A program made the translations under genes and the position numbers. DNA of 64,000 nt from Labia minor (taxonomy: Eukaryota; Arthropoda; Insecta; Dermaptera; Spongiphoridae): NCBI GenBank assembly GCA_963082975.1, contig OY720350.1, positions 2,255,001-2,319,000 of the forward strand. Reading direction: 5' to 3'. Positions 25,801-40,500 of the stretch are shown in pieces (the stretch's first letter is position 1; the number at the start of each line of letters is the position of its first letter). The notes beneath the pieces are model-generated. The model did not search any database, was not told where the DNA came from, and was given only the letters and a program-made list of their open reading frames with translations.

Positions 25801-26580
25801 TTCTATGAAATCCACGAAAATAATTGAGATATCGATGAAATTTCAATTGATTCGTGTTTAGAATAAGAAATAAATTAGAATGATATATAATTCATAAATT
25901 TTATATTTCTATTTAAAAAAGTAGCATTTTCGCTAAAATTTTAATGAAAAATGTCGTTTTTTCTATGAAATCCACGAAAATAATTGAGATATCGATAAAA
26001 TTTCAATTGATTCGTGTTTAGAATAAGAAATAAATAAGAATGATATATAATTCATAAATTTTATATTTCTATTTAAAAAAGTAGCATTTTCGCTAAAATT
26101 TTAATGAAAAATGTCGTTTTTTCTATGAAATCCACGAAAATAATTGAGATATCGATGAAATTTTAATTGATTCGTGTTTAGAATAAGAAATAAATACGAA
26201 TGATATATAATTCATAAATTTTATATTTCTATTTAAAAAAGTAGCATTTTCGCTAAAATTTTAATGAAAAATGTCGTTTTTTCTATGAAATCCACGAAAA
26301 TAATTGAGATATCGATAAAATTTCAATTGATTCGTGTTTAGAATAAGAAATAAATAAGAATGATATATAATTCATAAATTTTATATTTCTATTTAAAAAA
26401 GTAGCAATTTCGCTAAAATTTTAATGAAAAATGTCGTTTTTTCTATGAAATCCACGAAAATAATTGAGATATCGATGAAATTTCAATTGATTCGTGGTTA
26501 GAATAAGAAATAAATAAGAATGATATATAATTCATAAATTTTATATTTCTATTTAAAAAAGTAGCATTTTCGCTAAAATT
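20500..26580 (-). repeat. 38-monomer (6080-bp) tandem duplication, copy 1
   Basis: Rare variants recur exactly 6080 bp downstream: tgatatatga (20601 to 26681), ttcttgttta (20731, 22011, 23931 to 26811, 28091, 30011), ttaatgaata (21461 to 27541), ttcgggttta (23451 to 29531), taaatacgaa (26191 to 32271), gtagcaattt (26401 to 32481) and ttcgtggtta (26491 to 32571). Markers further left (atgccg at 20351) do not match at this offset. The two copies therefore abut near 26580. Boundaries are accurate to about one monomer. Confidence 0.88.
22201..23480 (-). repeat. Four-monomer (640-bp) unit in tandem duplicate
   Basis: The ordered markers atgccg, tgttatata, taaattagaa, atgtag and tcatatataa occupy 640 bp and are repeated immediately: atgccg near 22271 and 22911, atgtag near 22591 and 23231, tcatatataa at 22681 and 23321. 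The second unit ends with ttcgggttta at 23451, while the first has ttcgtgttta at 22811. The same doubled structure is carried into the second 6080-bp copy (about 28281-29560). Around 36031-36570 there is only one such unit. Confidence 0.85.
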
Positions 26581-29500
26581 TTAATGAAAAATGTCGTTTT
26601 TTCTATGAAATCCACGAAAATAATTGAGATATCGATGAAATTTCAATTGATTCGTGTTTAGAATAAGAAATAAATTAGAATGATATATGATTCATAAATT
26701 TTATATTTCTATTTAAAAAAGTAGCATTTTCGCTAAAATTTTAATGAAAAATGTCGTTTTTTCTATGAAATCCACGAAAATAATTGAGATATCGATGAAA
26801 TTTCAATTGATTCTTGTTTAGAATAAGAAATAAATAAGAATGATATATAATTCATAAATTTTATATTTCTATTTAAAAAAGTAGCATTTTCGCTAAAATT
26901 TTAATGAAAAATGTCGTTTTTTCTATGAAATCCACGAAAATAATTGAGATATCGATGAAATTTCAATTGATTCGTGTTTAGAATAAGAAATAAATAAGAA
27001 TGTTATATAATTCATAAATTTTATATTTCTATTTAAAAAAGTAGCATTTTCGCTAAAATTTTAATGAAAAATGTCGTTTTTTCTATGAAATCCATGAAAA
27101 TAATTGAGATATCGATGAAATTTCAATTGATTCGTGTTTAGAATAAGAAATAAATTAGAATGATATATAATTCATAAATTTTATATTTGTATTTAAAAAA
27201 GTAGCATTTTCGCTAAAATTTTAATGAAAAATGTCGTTTTTTCTATGAAATCCACGAAAATAATTGAGATATCGATGAAATTTCAATTGATTCGTGTTTA
27301 GAATAAGAAATAAATAAGAATGATATATAATTCATAAATTTTATATTTCTATTTAAAAAAGTAGCATTTTCGCTAAAATTTTAATGAAAAATGTCGTTTT
27401 TTCTATGAAATCCACGAAAATAATTGAGATATCGATGAAATTTCAATTGATTCGTGTTTAGAATAAGAAATAAATAAGAATGTTATATAATTCATAAATT
27501 TTATATTTCTATTTAAAAAAGTAGCATTTTCGCTAAAATTTTAATGAATAATGTCGTTTTTTCTATGAAATCCATGAAAATAATTGAGATATCGATGAAA
27601 TTTCAATTGATTCGTGTTTAGAATAAGAAATAAATTAGAATGATATATAATTCATAAATTTTATATTTGTATTTAAAAAAGTAGCATTTTCGCTAAAATT
27701 TTAATGAAAAATGCCGTTTTTTCTATGAAATCCACGAAAATAATTGAGATATCGATGAAATTTCAATTGATTCGTGTTTAGAATAAGAAATAAATAAGAA
27801 TGATATATAATTCATAAATTTTATATTTCTATTTAAAAAAGTAGCATTTTCGCTAAAATTTTAATGAAAAATGTCGTTTTTTCTATGAAATCCACGAAAA
27901 TAATTGAGATATCGATGAAATTTCAATTGATTCGTGTTTAGAATAAGAAATAAATTAGAATGATATATGATTCATAAATTTTATATTTCTATTTAAAAAA
28001 GTAGCATTTTCGCTAAAATTTTAATGAAAAATGTCGTTTTTTCTATGAAATCCACGAAAATAATTGAGATATCGATGAAATTTCAATTGATTCTTGTTTA
28101 GAATAAGAAATAAATAAGAATGATATATAATTCATAAATTTTATATTTCTATTTAAAAAAGTAGCATTTTCGCTAAAATTTTAATGAAAAATGTCGTTTT
28201 TTCTATGAAATCCACGAAAATAATTGAGATATCGATGAAATTTCAATTGATTCGTGTTTAGAATAAGAAATAAATAAGAATGATATATAATTCATAAATT
28301 TTATATTTCTATTTAAAAAAGTAGCATTTTCGCTAAAATTTTAATGAAAAATGCCGTTTTTTCTATGAAATCCACGAAAATAATTGAGATATCGATGAAA
28401 TTTCAATTGATTCGTGTTTAGAATAAGAAATAAATAAGAATGTTATATAATTCATAAATTTTATATTTCTATTTAAAAAAGTAGCATTTTCGCTAAAATT
28501 TTAATGAAAAATGTCGTTTTTTCTATGAAATCCACGAAAATAATTGAGATATCGATGAAATTTCAATTGATTCGTGTTTAGAATAAGAAATAAATTAGAA
28601 TGATATATAATTCATAAATTTTATATTTCTATTTAAAAAAGTAGCATTTTCGCTAAAATTTTAATGAAAAATGTAGTTTTTTCTATGAAATCCACGAAAA
28701 TAATTGAGATATCGATGAAATTTCAATTGATTCGTGTTTAGAATAAGAAATAAATAAGAATCATATATAATTCATAAATTTTATATTTCTATTTAAAAAA
28801 GTAGCATTTTCGCTAAAATTTTAATGAAAAATGTCGTTTTTTCTATGAAATCCACGAAAATAATTGAGATATCGATGAAATTTCAATTGATTCGTGTTTA
28901 GAATAAGAAATAAATAAGAATGATATATAATTCATAAATTTTATATTTCTATTTAAAAAAGTAGCATTTTCGCTAAAATTTTAATGAAAAATGCCGTTTT
29001 TTCTATGAAATCCACGAAAATAATTGAGATATCGATGAAATTTCAATTGATTCGTGTTTAGAATAAGAAATAAATAAGAATGTTATATAATTCATAAATT
29101 TTATATTTCTATTTAAAAAAGTAGCATTTTCGCTAAAATTTTAATGAAAAATGTCGTTTTTTCTATGAAATCCACGAAAATAATTGAGATATCGATGAAA
29201 TTTCAATTGATTCGTGTTTAGAATAAGAAATAAATTAGAATGATATATAATTCATAAATTTTATATTTCTATTTAAAAAAGTAGCATTTTCGCTAAAATT
29301 TTAATGAAAAATGTAGTTTTTTCTATGAAATCCACGAAAATAATTGAGATATCGATGAAATTTCAATTGATTCGTGTTTAGAATAAGAAATAAATAAGAA
29401 TCATATATAATTCATAAATTTTATATTTCTATTTAAAAAAGTAGCATTTTCGCTAAAATTTTAATGAAAAATGTCGTTTTTTCTATGAAATCCACGAAAA

Positions 29501-32500
29501 TAATTGAGATATCGATGAAATTTCAATTGATTCGGGTTTAGAATAAGAAATAAATAAGAATGATATATAATTCATAAATTTTATATTTCTATTTAAAAAA
29601 GTAGCATTTTCGCTAAAATTTTAATGAAAAATGCCGTTTTTTCTATGAAATCCACGAAAATAATTGAGATATCGATGAAATTTCAATTGATTCGTGTTTA
29701 GAATAAGAAATAAATAAGAATGATATATAATTCATAAATTTTATATTTCTATTTAAAAAAGTAGCATTTTCGCTAAAATTTTAATGAAAAATGTCGTTTT
29801 TTCTATGAAATCCACGAAAATAATTGAGATATCGATGAAATTTCAATTGATTCGTGTTTAGAATAAGAAATAAATTAGAATGATATATGATTCATAAATT
29901 TTATATTTCTATTTAAAAAAGTAGCATTTTCGCTAAAATTTTAATGAAAAATGTCGTTTTTTCTATGAAATCCACGAAAATAATTGAGATATCGATGAAA
30001 TTTCAATTGATTCTTGTTTAGAATAAGAAATAAATAAGAATGATATATAATTCATAAATTTTATATTTCTATTTAAAAAAGTAGCATTTTCGCTAAAATT
30101 TTAATGAAAAATGTCGTTTTTTCTATGAAATCCACGAAAATAATTGAGATATCGATGAAATTTCAATTGATTCGTGTTTAGAATAAGAAATAAATAAGAA
30201 TGATATATAATTCATAAATTTTATATTTCTATTTAAAAAAGTAGCATTTTCGCTAAAATTTTAATGAAAAATGCCGTTTTTTCTATGAAATCCACGAAAA
30301 TAATTGAGATATCGATGAAATTTCAATTGATTCGTGTTTAGAATAAGAAATAAATAAGAATGTTATATAATTCATAAATTTTATATTTCTATTTAAAAAA
30401 GTAGCATTTTCGCTAAAATTTTAATGAAAAATGTCGTTTTTTCTATGAAATCCACGAAAATAATTGAGATATCGATGAAATTTCAATTGATTCGTGTTTA
30501 GAATAAGAAATAAATTAGAATGATATATAATTCATAAATTTTATATTTCTATTTAAAAAAGTAGCATTTTCGCTAAAATTTTAATGAAAAATGTAGTTTT
30601 TTCTATGAAATCCACGAAAATAATTGAGATATCGATGAAATTTCAATTGATTCGTGTTTAGAATAAGAAATAAATAAGAATGTTATATAATTCATAAATT
30701 TTATATTTCTATTTAAAAAAGTAGCATTTTCGCTAAAATTTTAATGAATAATGTCGTTTTTTCTATGAAATCCATGAAAATAATTGAGATATCGATGAAA
30801 TTTCAATTGATTCGTGTTTAGAATAAGAAATAAATTAGAATGATATATAATTCATAAATTTTATATTTGTATTTAAAAAAGTAGCATTTTCGCTAAAATT
30901 TTAATGAAAAATGTCGTTTTTTCTATGAAATCCACGAAAATAATTGAGATATCGATAAAATTTCAATTGATTCGTGTTTAGAATAAGAAATAAATAAGAA
31001 TGATATATAATTCATAAATTTTATATTTCTATTTAAAAAAGTAGCATTTTCGCTAAAATTTTAATGAAAAATGTCGTTTTTTCTATGAAATCCACGAAAA
31101 TAATTGAGATATCGATGAAATTTCAATTGATTCGTGTTTAGAATAAGAAATAAATAAGAATGATATATAATTCATAAATTTTATATTTCTATTTAAAAAA
31201 GTAGCATTTTCGCTAAAATTTTAATGAAAAATGCCGTTTTTTCTATGAAATCCACGAAAATAATTGAGATATCGATGAAATTTCAATTGATTCGTGTTTA
31301 GAATAAGAAATAAATAAGAATGATATATAATTCATAAATTTTATATTTCTATTTAAAAAAGTAGCATTTTCGCTAAAATTTTAATGAAAAATGTCGTTTT
31401 TTCTATGAAATCCACGAAAATAATTGAGATATCGATGAAATTTCAATTGATTCGTGTTTAGAATAAGAAATAAATAAGAATCATATATAATTCATAAATT
31501 TTATATTTCTATTTAAAAAAGTAGCATTTTCGCTAAAATTTTAATGAAAAATGTCGTTTTTTCTATGAAATCCACGAAAATAATTGAGATATCGATAAAA
31601 TTTCAATTGATTCGTGTTTAGAATAAGAAATAAATAAGAATGATATATAATTCATAAATTTTATATTTCTATTTAAAAAAGTAGCATTTTCGCTAAAATT
31701 TTAATGAAAAATGTCGTTTTTTCTATGAAATCCACGAAAATAATTGAGATATCGATGAAATTTCAATTGATTCGTGTTTAGAATAAGAAATAAATAAGAA
31801 TGATATATAATTCATAAATTTTATATTTCTATTTAAAAAAGTAGCATTTTCGCTAAAATTTTAATGAAAAATGTCGTTTTTTCTATGAAATCCACGAAAA
31901 TAATTGAGATATCGATGAAATTTCAATTGATTCGTGTTTAGAATAAGAAATAAATTAGAATGATATATAATTCATAAATTTTATATTTCTATTTAAAAAA
32001 GTAGCATTTTCGCTAAAATTTTAATGAAAAATGTCGTTTTTTCTATGAAATCCACGAAAATAATTGAGATATCGATAAAATTTCAATTGATTCGTGTTTA
32101 GAATAAGAAATAAATAAGAATGATATATAATTCATAAATTTTATATTTCTATTTAAAAAAGTAGCATTTTCGCTAAAATTTTAATGAAAAATGTCGTTTT
32201 TTCTATGAAATCCACGAAAATAATTGAGATATCGATGAAATTTTAATTGATTCGTGTTTAGAATAAGAAATAAATACGAATGATATATAATTCATAAATT
32301 TTATATTTCTATTTAAAAAAGTAGCATTTTCGCTAAAATTTTAATGAAAAATGTCGTTTTTTCTATGAAATCCACGAAAATAATTGAGATATCGATAAAA
32401 TTTCAATTGATTCGTGTTTAGAATAAGAAATAAATAAGAATGATATATAATTCATAAATTTTATATTTCTATTTAAAAAAGTAGCAATTTCGCTAAAATT

Positions 32501-32660
32501 TTAATGAAAAATGTCGTTTTTTCTATGAAATCCACGAAAATAATTGAGATATCGATGAAATTTCAATTGATTCGTGGTTAGAATAAGAAATAAATAAGAA
32601 TGATATATAATTCATAAATTTTATATTTCTATTTAAAAAAGTAGCATTTTCGCTAAAATT
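26580..32660 (-). repeat. 38-monomer (6080-bp) tandem duplication, copy 2
   Basis: This is the second copy of about 20500-26580, with every rare marker displaced by 6080 bp. The match ends near 32690, where gccacg replaces tccacg. The duplication contains the 8-monomer repeat, the doubled 640-bp unit, and a 3' part with ataaaattt, taaatacgaa and gtagcaattt variants. Confidence 0.88.
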
Positions 32661-35600
32661 TTAATGAAAAATGTCGTTTTTTCTATGAAAGCCACGAAAA
32701 TAATTGAGATATCGATGAAATTTCAATTGATTCGTGTTTAGAATAAGAAATAAATTAGAATGATATATGATTCATAAATTTTATATTTCTATTTAAAAAA
32801 GTAGCTTTTTCGCTAAAATCTTAATGAAAAATGTCGTTTTTTCTATGAAATCCACGAAAATAATTGAGATATCGATGAAATTTCAATTGATTCGTGTTTA
32901 GAATAAGAAATAAATAAGAATGATATATAATTCATAAATTTTATATTTCTATTTAAAAAAGTAGCATTTTCGCTAAAATTTTAATGAAAAATGTCGTTTT
33001 TTCTATGAAATCCACGAAAATAATTGAGATATCGATGAAATTTCAATTGATTCGTGTTTAGAATAAGAAATAAATAAGAATCATATATAATTCATAAATT
33101 TTATATTTCTATTTAAAAAAGTAGCATTTTCGCTAAAATTTTAATGAAAAATGTCGTTTTTTCTATGAAATCCACGAAAATAATTGAGATATCGATGAAA
33201 TTTCAATTGATTCGTGTTTAGAATAAGAAATAAATAAGAATGATATATAATTCATAAATTTTATATTTCTATTTAAAAAAGTAGCATTTTCGCTAAAATT
33301 TTAATGAAAAATGTCGTTTTTTCTATGAAATCCACGAAAATAATTGAGATATCGATGAAATTTCAATTGATTCGTGTTTAGAATAAGAAATAAATAAGAA
33401 TGTTATATAATTCATAAATTTTATATTTCTATTTAAAAAAGTAGCATTTTCGCTAAAATTTTAATGAAAAATGTCGTTTTTTCTATGAAATCCATGAAAA
33501 TAATTGAGATATCGATGAAATTTCAATTGATTCGTGTTTAGAATAAGAAATAAATTAGAATGATATATAATTCATAAATTTTATATTTGTATTTAAAAAA
33601 GTAGCATTTTCGCTAAAATTTTAATGAAAAATGTCGTTTTTTCTATGAAATCCACGAAAATAATTGAGATATCGATGAAATTTCAATTGATTCGTGTTTA
33701 GAATAAGAAATAAATAAGAATGATATATAATTCATAAATTTTATATTTCTATTTAAAAAAGTAGCATTTTCGCTAAAATTTTAATGAAAAATGTCGTTTT
33801 TTCTATGAAATCCACGAAAATAATTGAGATATCGATGAAATTTCAATTGATTCGTGTTTAGAATAAGAAATAAATAAGAATGTTATATAATTCATAAATT
33901 TTATATTTCTATTTAAAAAAGTAGCATTTTCGCTAAAATTTTAATGAATAATGTCGTTTTTTCTATGAAATCCATGAAAATAATTGAGATATCGATGAAA
34001 TTTCAATTGATTCGTGTTTAGAATAAGAAATAAATTAGAATGATATATAATTCATAAATTTTATATTTGTATTTAAAAAAGTAGCATTTTCGCTAAAATT
34101 TTAATGAAAAATGCCGTTTTTTCTATGAAATCCACGAAAATAATTGAGATATCGATGAAATTTCAATTGATTCGTGTTTAGAATAAGAAATAAATAAGAA
34201 TGATATATAATTCATAAATTTTATATTTCTATTTAAAAAAGTAGCATTTTCGCTAAAATTTTAATGAAAAATGTCGTTTTTTCTATGAAATCCACGAAAA
34301 TAATTGAGATATCGATGAAATTTCAATTGATTCGTGTTTAGAATAAGAAATAAATTAGAATGATATATGATTCATAAATTTTATATTTCTATTTAAAAAA
34401 GTAGCATTTTCGCTAAAATTTTAATGAAAAATGTCGTTTTTTCTATGAAATCCACGAAAATAATTGAGATATCGATGAAATTTCAATTGATTCTTGTTTA
34501 GAATAAGAAATAAATAAGAATGATATATAATTCATAAATTTTATATTTCTATTTAAAAAAGTAGCATTTTCGCTAAAATTTTAATGAAAAATGTCGTTTT
34601 TTCTATGAAATCCACGAAAATAATTGAGATATCGATGAAATTTCAATTGATTCGTGTTTAGAATAAGAAATAAATAAGAATGTTATATAATTCATAAATT
34701 TTATATTTCTATTTAAAAAAGTAGCATTTTCGCTAAAATTTTAATGAAAAATGTCGTTTTTTCTATGAAATCCATGAAAATAATTGAGATATCGATGAAA
34801 TTTCAATTGATTCGTGTTTAGAATAAGAAATAAATTAGAATGATATATAATTCATAAATTTTATATTTGTATTTAAAAAAGTAGCATTTTCGCTAAAATT
34901 TTAATGAAAAATGTCGTTTTTTCTATGAAATCCACGAAAATAATTGAGATATCGATGAAATTTCAATTGATTCGTGTTTAGAATAAGAAATAAATAAGAA
35001 TGATATATAATTCATAAATTTTATATTTCTATTTAAAAAAGTAGCATTTTCGCTAAAATTTTAATGAAAAATGTCGTTTTTTCTATGAAATCCACGAAAA
35101 TAATTGAGATATCGATGAAATTTCAATTGATTCGTGTTTAGAATAAGAAATAAATAAGAATGTTATATAATTCATAAATTTTATATTTCTATTTAAAAAA
35201 GTAGCATTTTCGCTAAAATTTTAATGAATAATGTCGTTTTTTCTATGAAATCCATGAAAATAATTGAGATATCGATGAAATTTCAATTGATTCGTGTTTA
35301 GAATAAGAAATAAATTAGAATGATATATAATTCATAAATTTTATATTTGTATTTAAAAAAGTAGCATTTTCGCTAAAATTTTAATGAAAAATGCCGTTTT
35401 TTCTATGAAATCCACGAAAATAATTGAGATATCGATGAAATTTCAATTGATTCGTGTTTAGAATAAGAAATAAATAAGAATGATATATAATTCATAAATT
35501 TTATATTTCTATTTAAAAAAGTAGCATTTTCGCTAAAATTTTAATGAAAAATGTCGTTTTTTCTATGAAATCCACGAAAATAATTGAGATATCGATGAAA

Positions 35601-36560
35601 TTTCAATTGATTCGTGTTTAGAATAAGAAATAAATTAGAATGATATATGATTCATAAATTTTATATTTCTATTTAAAAAAGTAGCATTTTCGCTAAAATT
35701 TTAATGAAAAATGTCGTTTTTTCTATGAAATCCACGAAAATAATTGAGATATCGATGAAATTTCAATTGATTCTTGTTTAGAATAAGAAATAAATAAGAA
35801 TGATATATAATTCATAAATTTTATATTTCTATTTAAAAAAGTAGCATTTTCGCTAAAATTTTAATGAAAAATGTCGTTTTTTCTATGAAATCCACGAAAA
35901 TAATTGAGATATCGATGAAATTTCAATTGATTCGTGTTTAGAATAAGAAATAAATAAGAATGATATATAATTCATAAATTTTATATTTCTATTTAAAAAA
36001 GTAGCATTTTCGCTAAAATTTTAATGAAAAATGCCGTTTTTTCTATGAAATCCACGAAAATAATTGAGATATCGATGAAATTTCAATTGATTCGTGTTTA
36101 GAATAAGAAATAAATAAGAATGTTATATAATTCATAAATTTTATATTTCTATTTAAAAAAGTAGCATTTTCGCTAAAATTTTAATGAAAAATGTCGTTTT
36201 TTCTATGAAATCCACGAAAATAATTGAGATATCGATGAAATTTCAATTGATTCGTGTTTAGAATAAGAAATAAATTAGAATGATATATAATTCATAAATT
36301 TTATATTTCTATTTAAAAAAGTAGCATTTTCGCTAAAATTTTAATGAAAAATGTAGTTTTTTCTATGAAATCCACGAAAATAATTGAGATATCGATGAAA
36401 TTTCAATTGATTCGTGTTTAGAATAAGAAATAAATAAGAATCATATATAATTCATAAATTTTATATTTCTATTTAAAAAAGTAGCATTTTCGCTAAAATT
36501 TTAATGAAAAATGTCGTTTTTTCTATGAAATCCACGAAAATAATTGAGATATCGATGAAA
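32260..36560 (-). repeat. Segment repeated 13760 bp away, copy 2
   Basis: This is the second copy of about 18500-22800. Matching markers include gccacg (32691), gtagcttttt (32801), tcatatataa (33081), tgttatataa (33401), atgccg (34111), tgatatatga (34361), ttcttgttta (34491 and 35771) and tcatatataa (36441). Its left end overlaps the end of the second 6080-bp copy by a few monomers, as expected if unequal exchange joined copies at different registers. Confidence 0.83.
34491..35770 (-). repeat. 8-monomer higher-order repeat, version P
   Basis: This is a 1280-bp interval between successive ttcttgttta markers. It contains tgttatata, tccatg, tttgtattt, ttaatgaata and atgccg variants in order. 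The same version is found at 20731-22010 and 26811-28090. It is followed directly by version Q, so the two versions alternate in places and are not a single homogeneous repeat. Confidence 0.82.
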
Positions 36561-37050
36561 TTTCAATTGATTCGGGTTTAGAATAAGAAATAAATAAGAA
36601 TGATATATAATTCATAAATTTTATATTTCTATTTAAAAAAGTAGCATTTTCGCTAAAATTTTAATGAAAAATGCCGTTTTTTCTATGAAATCCACGAAAA
36701 TAATTGAGATATCGATGAAATTTCAATTGATTCGTGTTTAGAATAAGAAATAAATAAGAATGATATATAATTCATAAATTTTATATTTCTATTTAAAAAA
36801 GTAGCATTTTCGCTAAAATTTTAATGAAAAATGTCGTTTTTTCTATGAAATCCACGAAAATAATTGAGATATCGATGAAATTTCAATTGATTCGTGTTTA
36901 GAATAAGAAATAAATTAGAATGATATATGATTCATAAATTTTATATTTCTATTTAAAAAAGTAGCATTTTCGCTAAAATTTTAATGAAAAATGTCGTTTT
37001 TTCTATGAAATCCACGAAAATAATTGAGATATCGATGAAATTTCAATTGA
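35771..37050 (-). repeat. 8-monomer higher-order repeat, version Q
   Basis: This 1280-bp interval begins with ttcttgttta and has atgccg, tgttatata, atgtag, tcatatataa and, 800 bp in, ttcgggttta (36571), then atgccg and tgatatatga. Other version-Q copies with the same 800-bp spacing are 38971-40250, 40251-41530 and 43292-44571. Confidence 0.85.
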
Positions 37051-37549
37051 TTCTTGTTTAGAATAAGAAATAAATAAGAATGATATATAATTCATAAATT
37101 TTATATTTCTATTTAAAAAAGTAGCATTTTCGCTAAAATTTTAATGAAAAATGTCGTTTTTTCTATGAAATCCACGAAAATAATTGAGATATCGATGAAA
37201 TTTCAATTGATTCGTGTTTAGAATAAGAAATAAATAAGAATGATATATAATTCATAAATTTTATATTTCTATTTAAAAAAGTAGCATTTTCGCTAAAATT
37301 TTAATGAAAAATGCCGTTTTTTCTATGAAATCCACGAAAATAATTGAGATATCGATGAAATTTCAATTGATTCGTGTTTAGAATAAGAAATAAATAAGAA
37401 TGTTATATAATTCATAAATTTTATATTTCTATTTAAAAAAGTAGCATTTTCGCTAAAATTTTAATGAAAAATGTCGTTTTTTCTATGAAATCCACGAAAA
37501 TAATTGAGATATCGATGAAATTTCAATTGATTCGTGTTTAGAATAAGAA

Positions 37550-40500
37550 ATAAATTAGAATGATATATAATTCATAAATTTTATATTTCTATTTAAAAAA
37601 GTAGCATTTTCGCTAAAATTTTAATGAAAAATGTAGTTTTTTCTATGAAATCCACGAAAATAATTGAGATATCGATGAAATTTCAATTGATTCGTGTTTA
37701 GAATAAGAAATAAATAAGAATGTTATATAATTCATAAATTTTATATTTCTATTTAAAAAAGTAGCATTTTCGCTAAAATTTTAATGAATAATGTCGTTTT
37801 TTCTATGAAATCCATGAAAATAATTGAGATATCGATGAAATTTCAATTGATTCGTGTTTAGAATAAGAAATAAATTAGAATGATATATAATTCATAAATT
37901 TTATATTTGTATTTAAAAAAGTAGCATTTTCGCTAAAATTTTAATGAAAAATGTCGTTTTTTCTATGAAATCCACGAAAATAATTGAGATATCGATGAAA
38001 TTTCAATTGATTCGTGTTTAGAATAAGAAATAAATAAGAATGTTATATAATTCATAAATTTTATATTTCTATTTAAAAAAGTAGCATTTTCGCTAAAATT
38101 TTAATGAAAAATGTCGTTTTTTCTATGAAATCCATGAAAATAATTGAGATATCGATGAAATTTCAATTGATTCGTGTTTAGAATAAGAAATAAATAAGAA
38201 TGTTATATAATTCATAAATTTTATATTTCTATTTAAAAAAGTAGCATTTTCGCTAAAATTTTAATGAAAAATGTCGTTTTTTCTATGAAATCCACGAAAA
38301 TAATTGAGATATCGATGAAATTTCAATTGATTCGTGTTTAGAATAAGAAATAAATAAGAATGTTATATAATTCATAAATTTTATATTTCTATTTAAAAAA
38401 GTAGCATTTTCGCTAAAATTTTAATGAAAAATGTCGTTTTTTCTATGAAATCCACGAAAATAATTGAGATATCGATGAAATTTCAATTGATTCGTGTTTA
38501 GAATAAGAAATAAATAAGAATGTTATATAATTCATAAATTTTATATTTCTATTTAAAAAAGTAGCATTTTCGCTAAAATTTTAATGAATAATGTCGTTTT
38601 TTCTATGAAATCCATGAAAATAATTGAGATATCGATGAAATTTCAATTGATTCGTGTTTAGAATAAGAAATAAATTAGAATGATATATAATTCATAAATT
38701 TTATATTTGTATTTAAAAAAGTAGCATTTTCGCTAAAATTTTAATGAAAAATGCCGTTTTTTCTATGAAATCCACGAAAATAATTGAGATATCGATGAAA
38801 TTTCAATTGATTCGTGTTTAGAATAAGAAATAAATAAGAATGATATATAATTCATAAATTTTATATTTCTATTTAAAAAAGTAGCATTTTCGCTAAAATT
38901 TTAATGAAAAATGTCGTTTTTTCTATGAAATCCACGAAAATAATTGAGATATCGATGAAATTTCAATTGATTCTTGTTTAGAATAAGAAATAAATAAGAA
39001 TGATATATAATTCATAAATTTTATATTTCTATTTAAAAAAGTAGCATTTTCGCTAAAATTTTAATGAAAAATGTCGTTTTTTCTATGAAATCCACGAAAA
39101 TAATTGAGATATCGATGAAATTTCAATTGATTCGTGTTTAGAATAAGAAATAAATAAGAATGATATATAATTCATAAATTTTATATTTCTATTTAAAAAA
39201 GTAGCATTTTCGCTAAAATTTTAATGAAAAATGCCGTTTTTTCTATGAAATCCACGAAAATAATTGAGATATCGATGAAATTTCAATTGATTCGTGTTTA
39301 GAATAAGAAATAAATAAGAATGTTATATAATTCATAAATTTTATATTTCTATTTAAAAAAGTAGCATTTTCGCTAAAATTTTAATGAAAAATGTCGTTTT
39401 TTCTATGAAATCCACGAAAATAATTGAGATATCGATGAAATTTCAATTGATTCGTGTTTAGAATAAGAAATAAATTAGAATGATATATAATTCATAAATT
39501 TTATATTTCTATTTAAAAAAGTAGCATTTTCGCTAAAATTTTAATGAAAAATGTAGTTTTTTCTATGAAATCCACGAAAATAATTGAGATATCGATGAAA
39601 TTTCAATTGATTCGTGTTTAGAATAAGAAATAAATAAGAATCATATATAATTCATAAATTTTATATTTCTATTTAAAAAAGTAGCATTTTCGCTAAAATT
39701 TTAATGAAAAATGTCGTTTTTTCTATGAAATCCACGAAAATAATTGAGATATCGATGAAATTTCAATTGATTCGGGTTTAGAATAAGAAATAAATAAGAA
39801 TGATATATAATTCATAAATTTTATATTTCTATTTAAAAAAGTAGCATTTTCGCTAAAATTTTAATGAAAAATGCCGTTTTTTCTATGAAATCCACGAAAA
39901 TAATTGAGATATCGATGAAATTTCAATTGATTCGTGTTTAGAATAAGAAATAAATAAGAATGATATATAATTCATAAATTTTATATTTCTATTTAAAAAA
40001 GTAGCATTTTCGCTAAAATTTTAATGAAAAATGTCGTTTTTTCTATGAAATCCACGAAAATAATTGAGATATCGATGAAATTTCAATTGATTCGTGTTTA
40101 GAATAAGAAATAAATTAGAATGATATATGATTCATAAATTTTATATTTCTATTTAAAAAAGTAGCATTTTCGCTAAAATTTTAATGAAAAATGTCGTTTT
40201 TTCTATGAAATCCACGAAAATAATTGAGATATCGATGAAATTTCAATTGATTCTTGTTTAGAATAAGAAATAAATAAGAATGATATATAATTCATAAATT
40301 TTATATTTCTATTTAAAAAAGTAGCATTTTCGCTAAAATTTTAATGAAAAATGTCGTTTTTTCTATGAAATCCACGAAAATAATTGAGATATCGATGAAA
40401 TTTCAATTGATTCGTGTTTAGAATAAGAAATAAATAAGAATGATATATAATTCATAAATTTTATATTTCTATTTAAAAAAGTAGCATTTTCGCTAAAATT

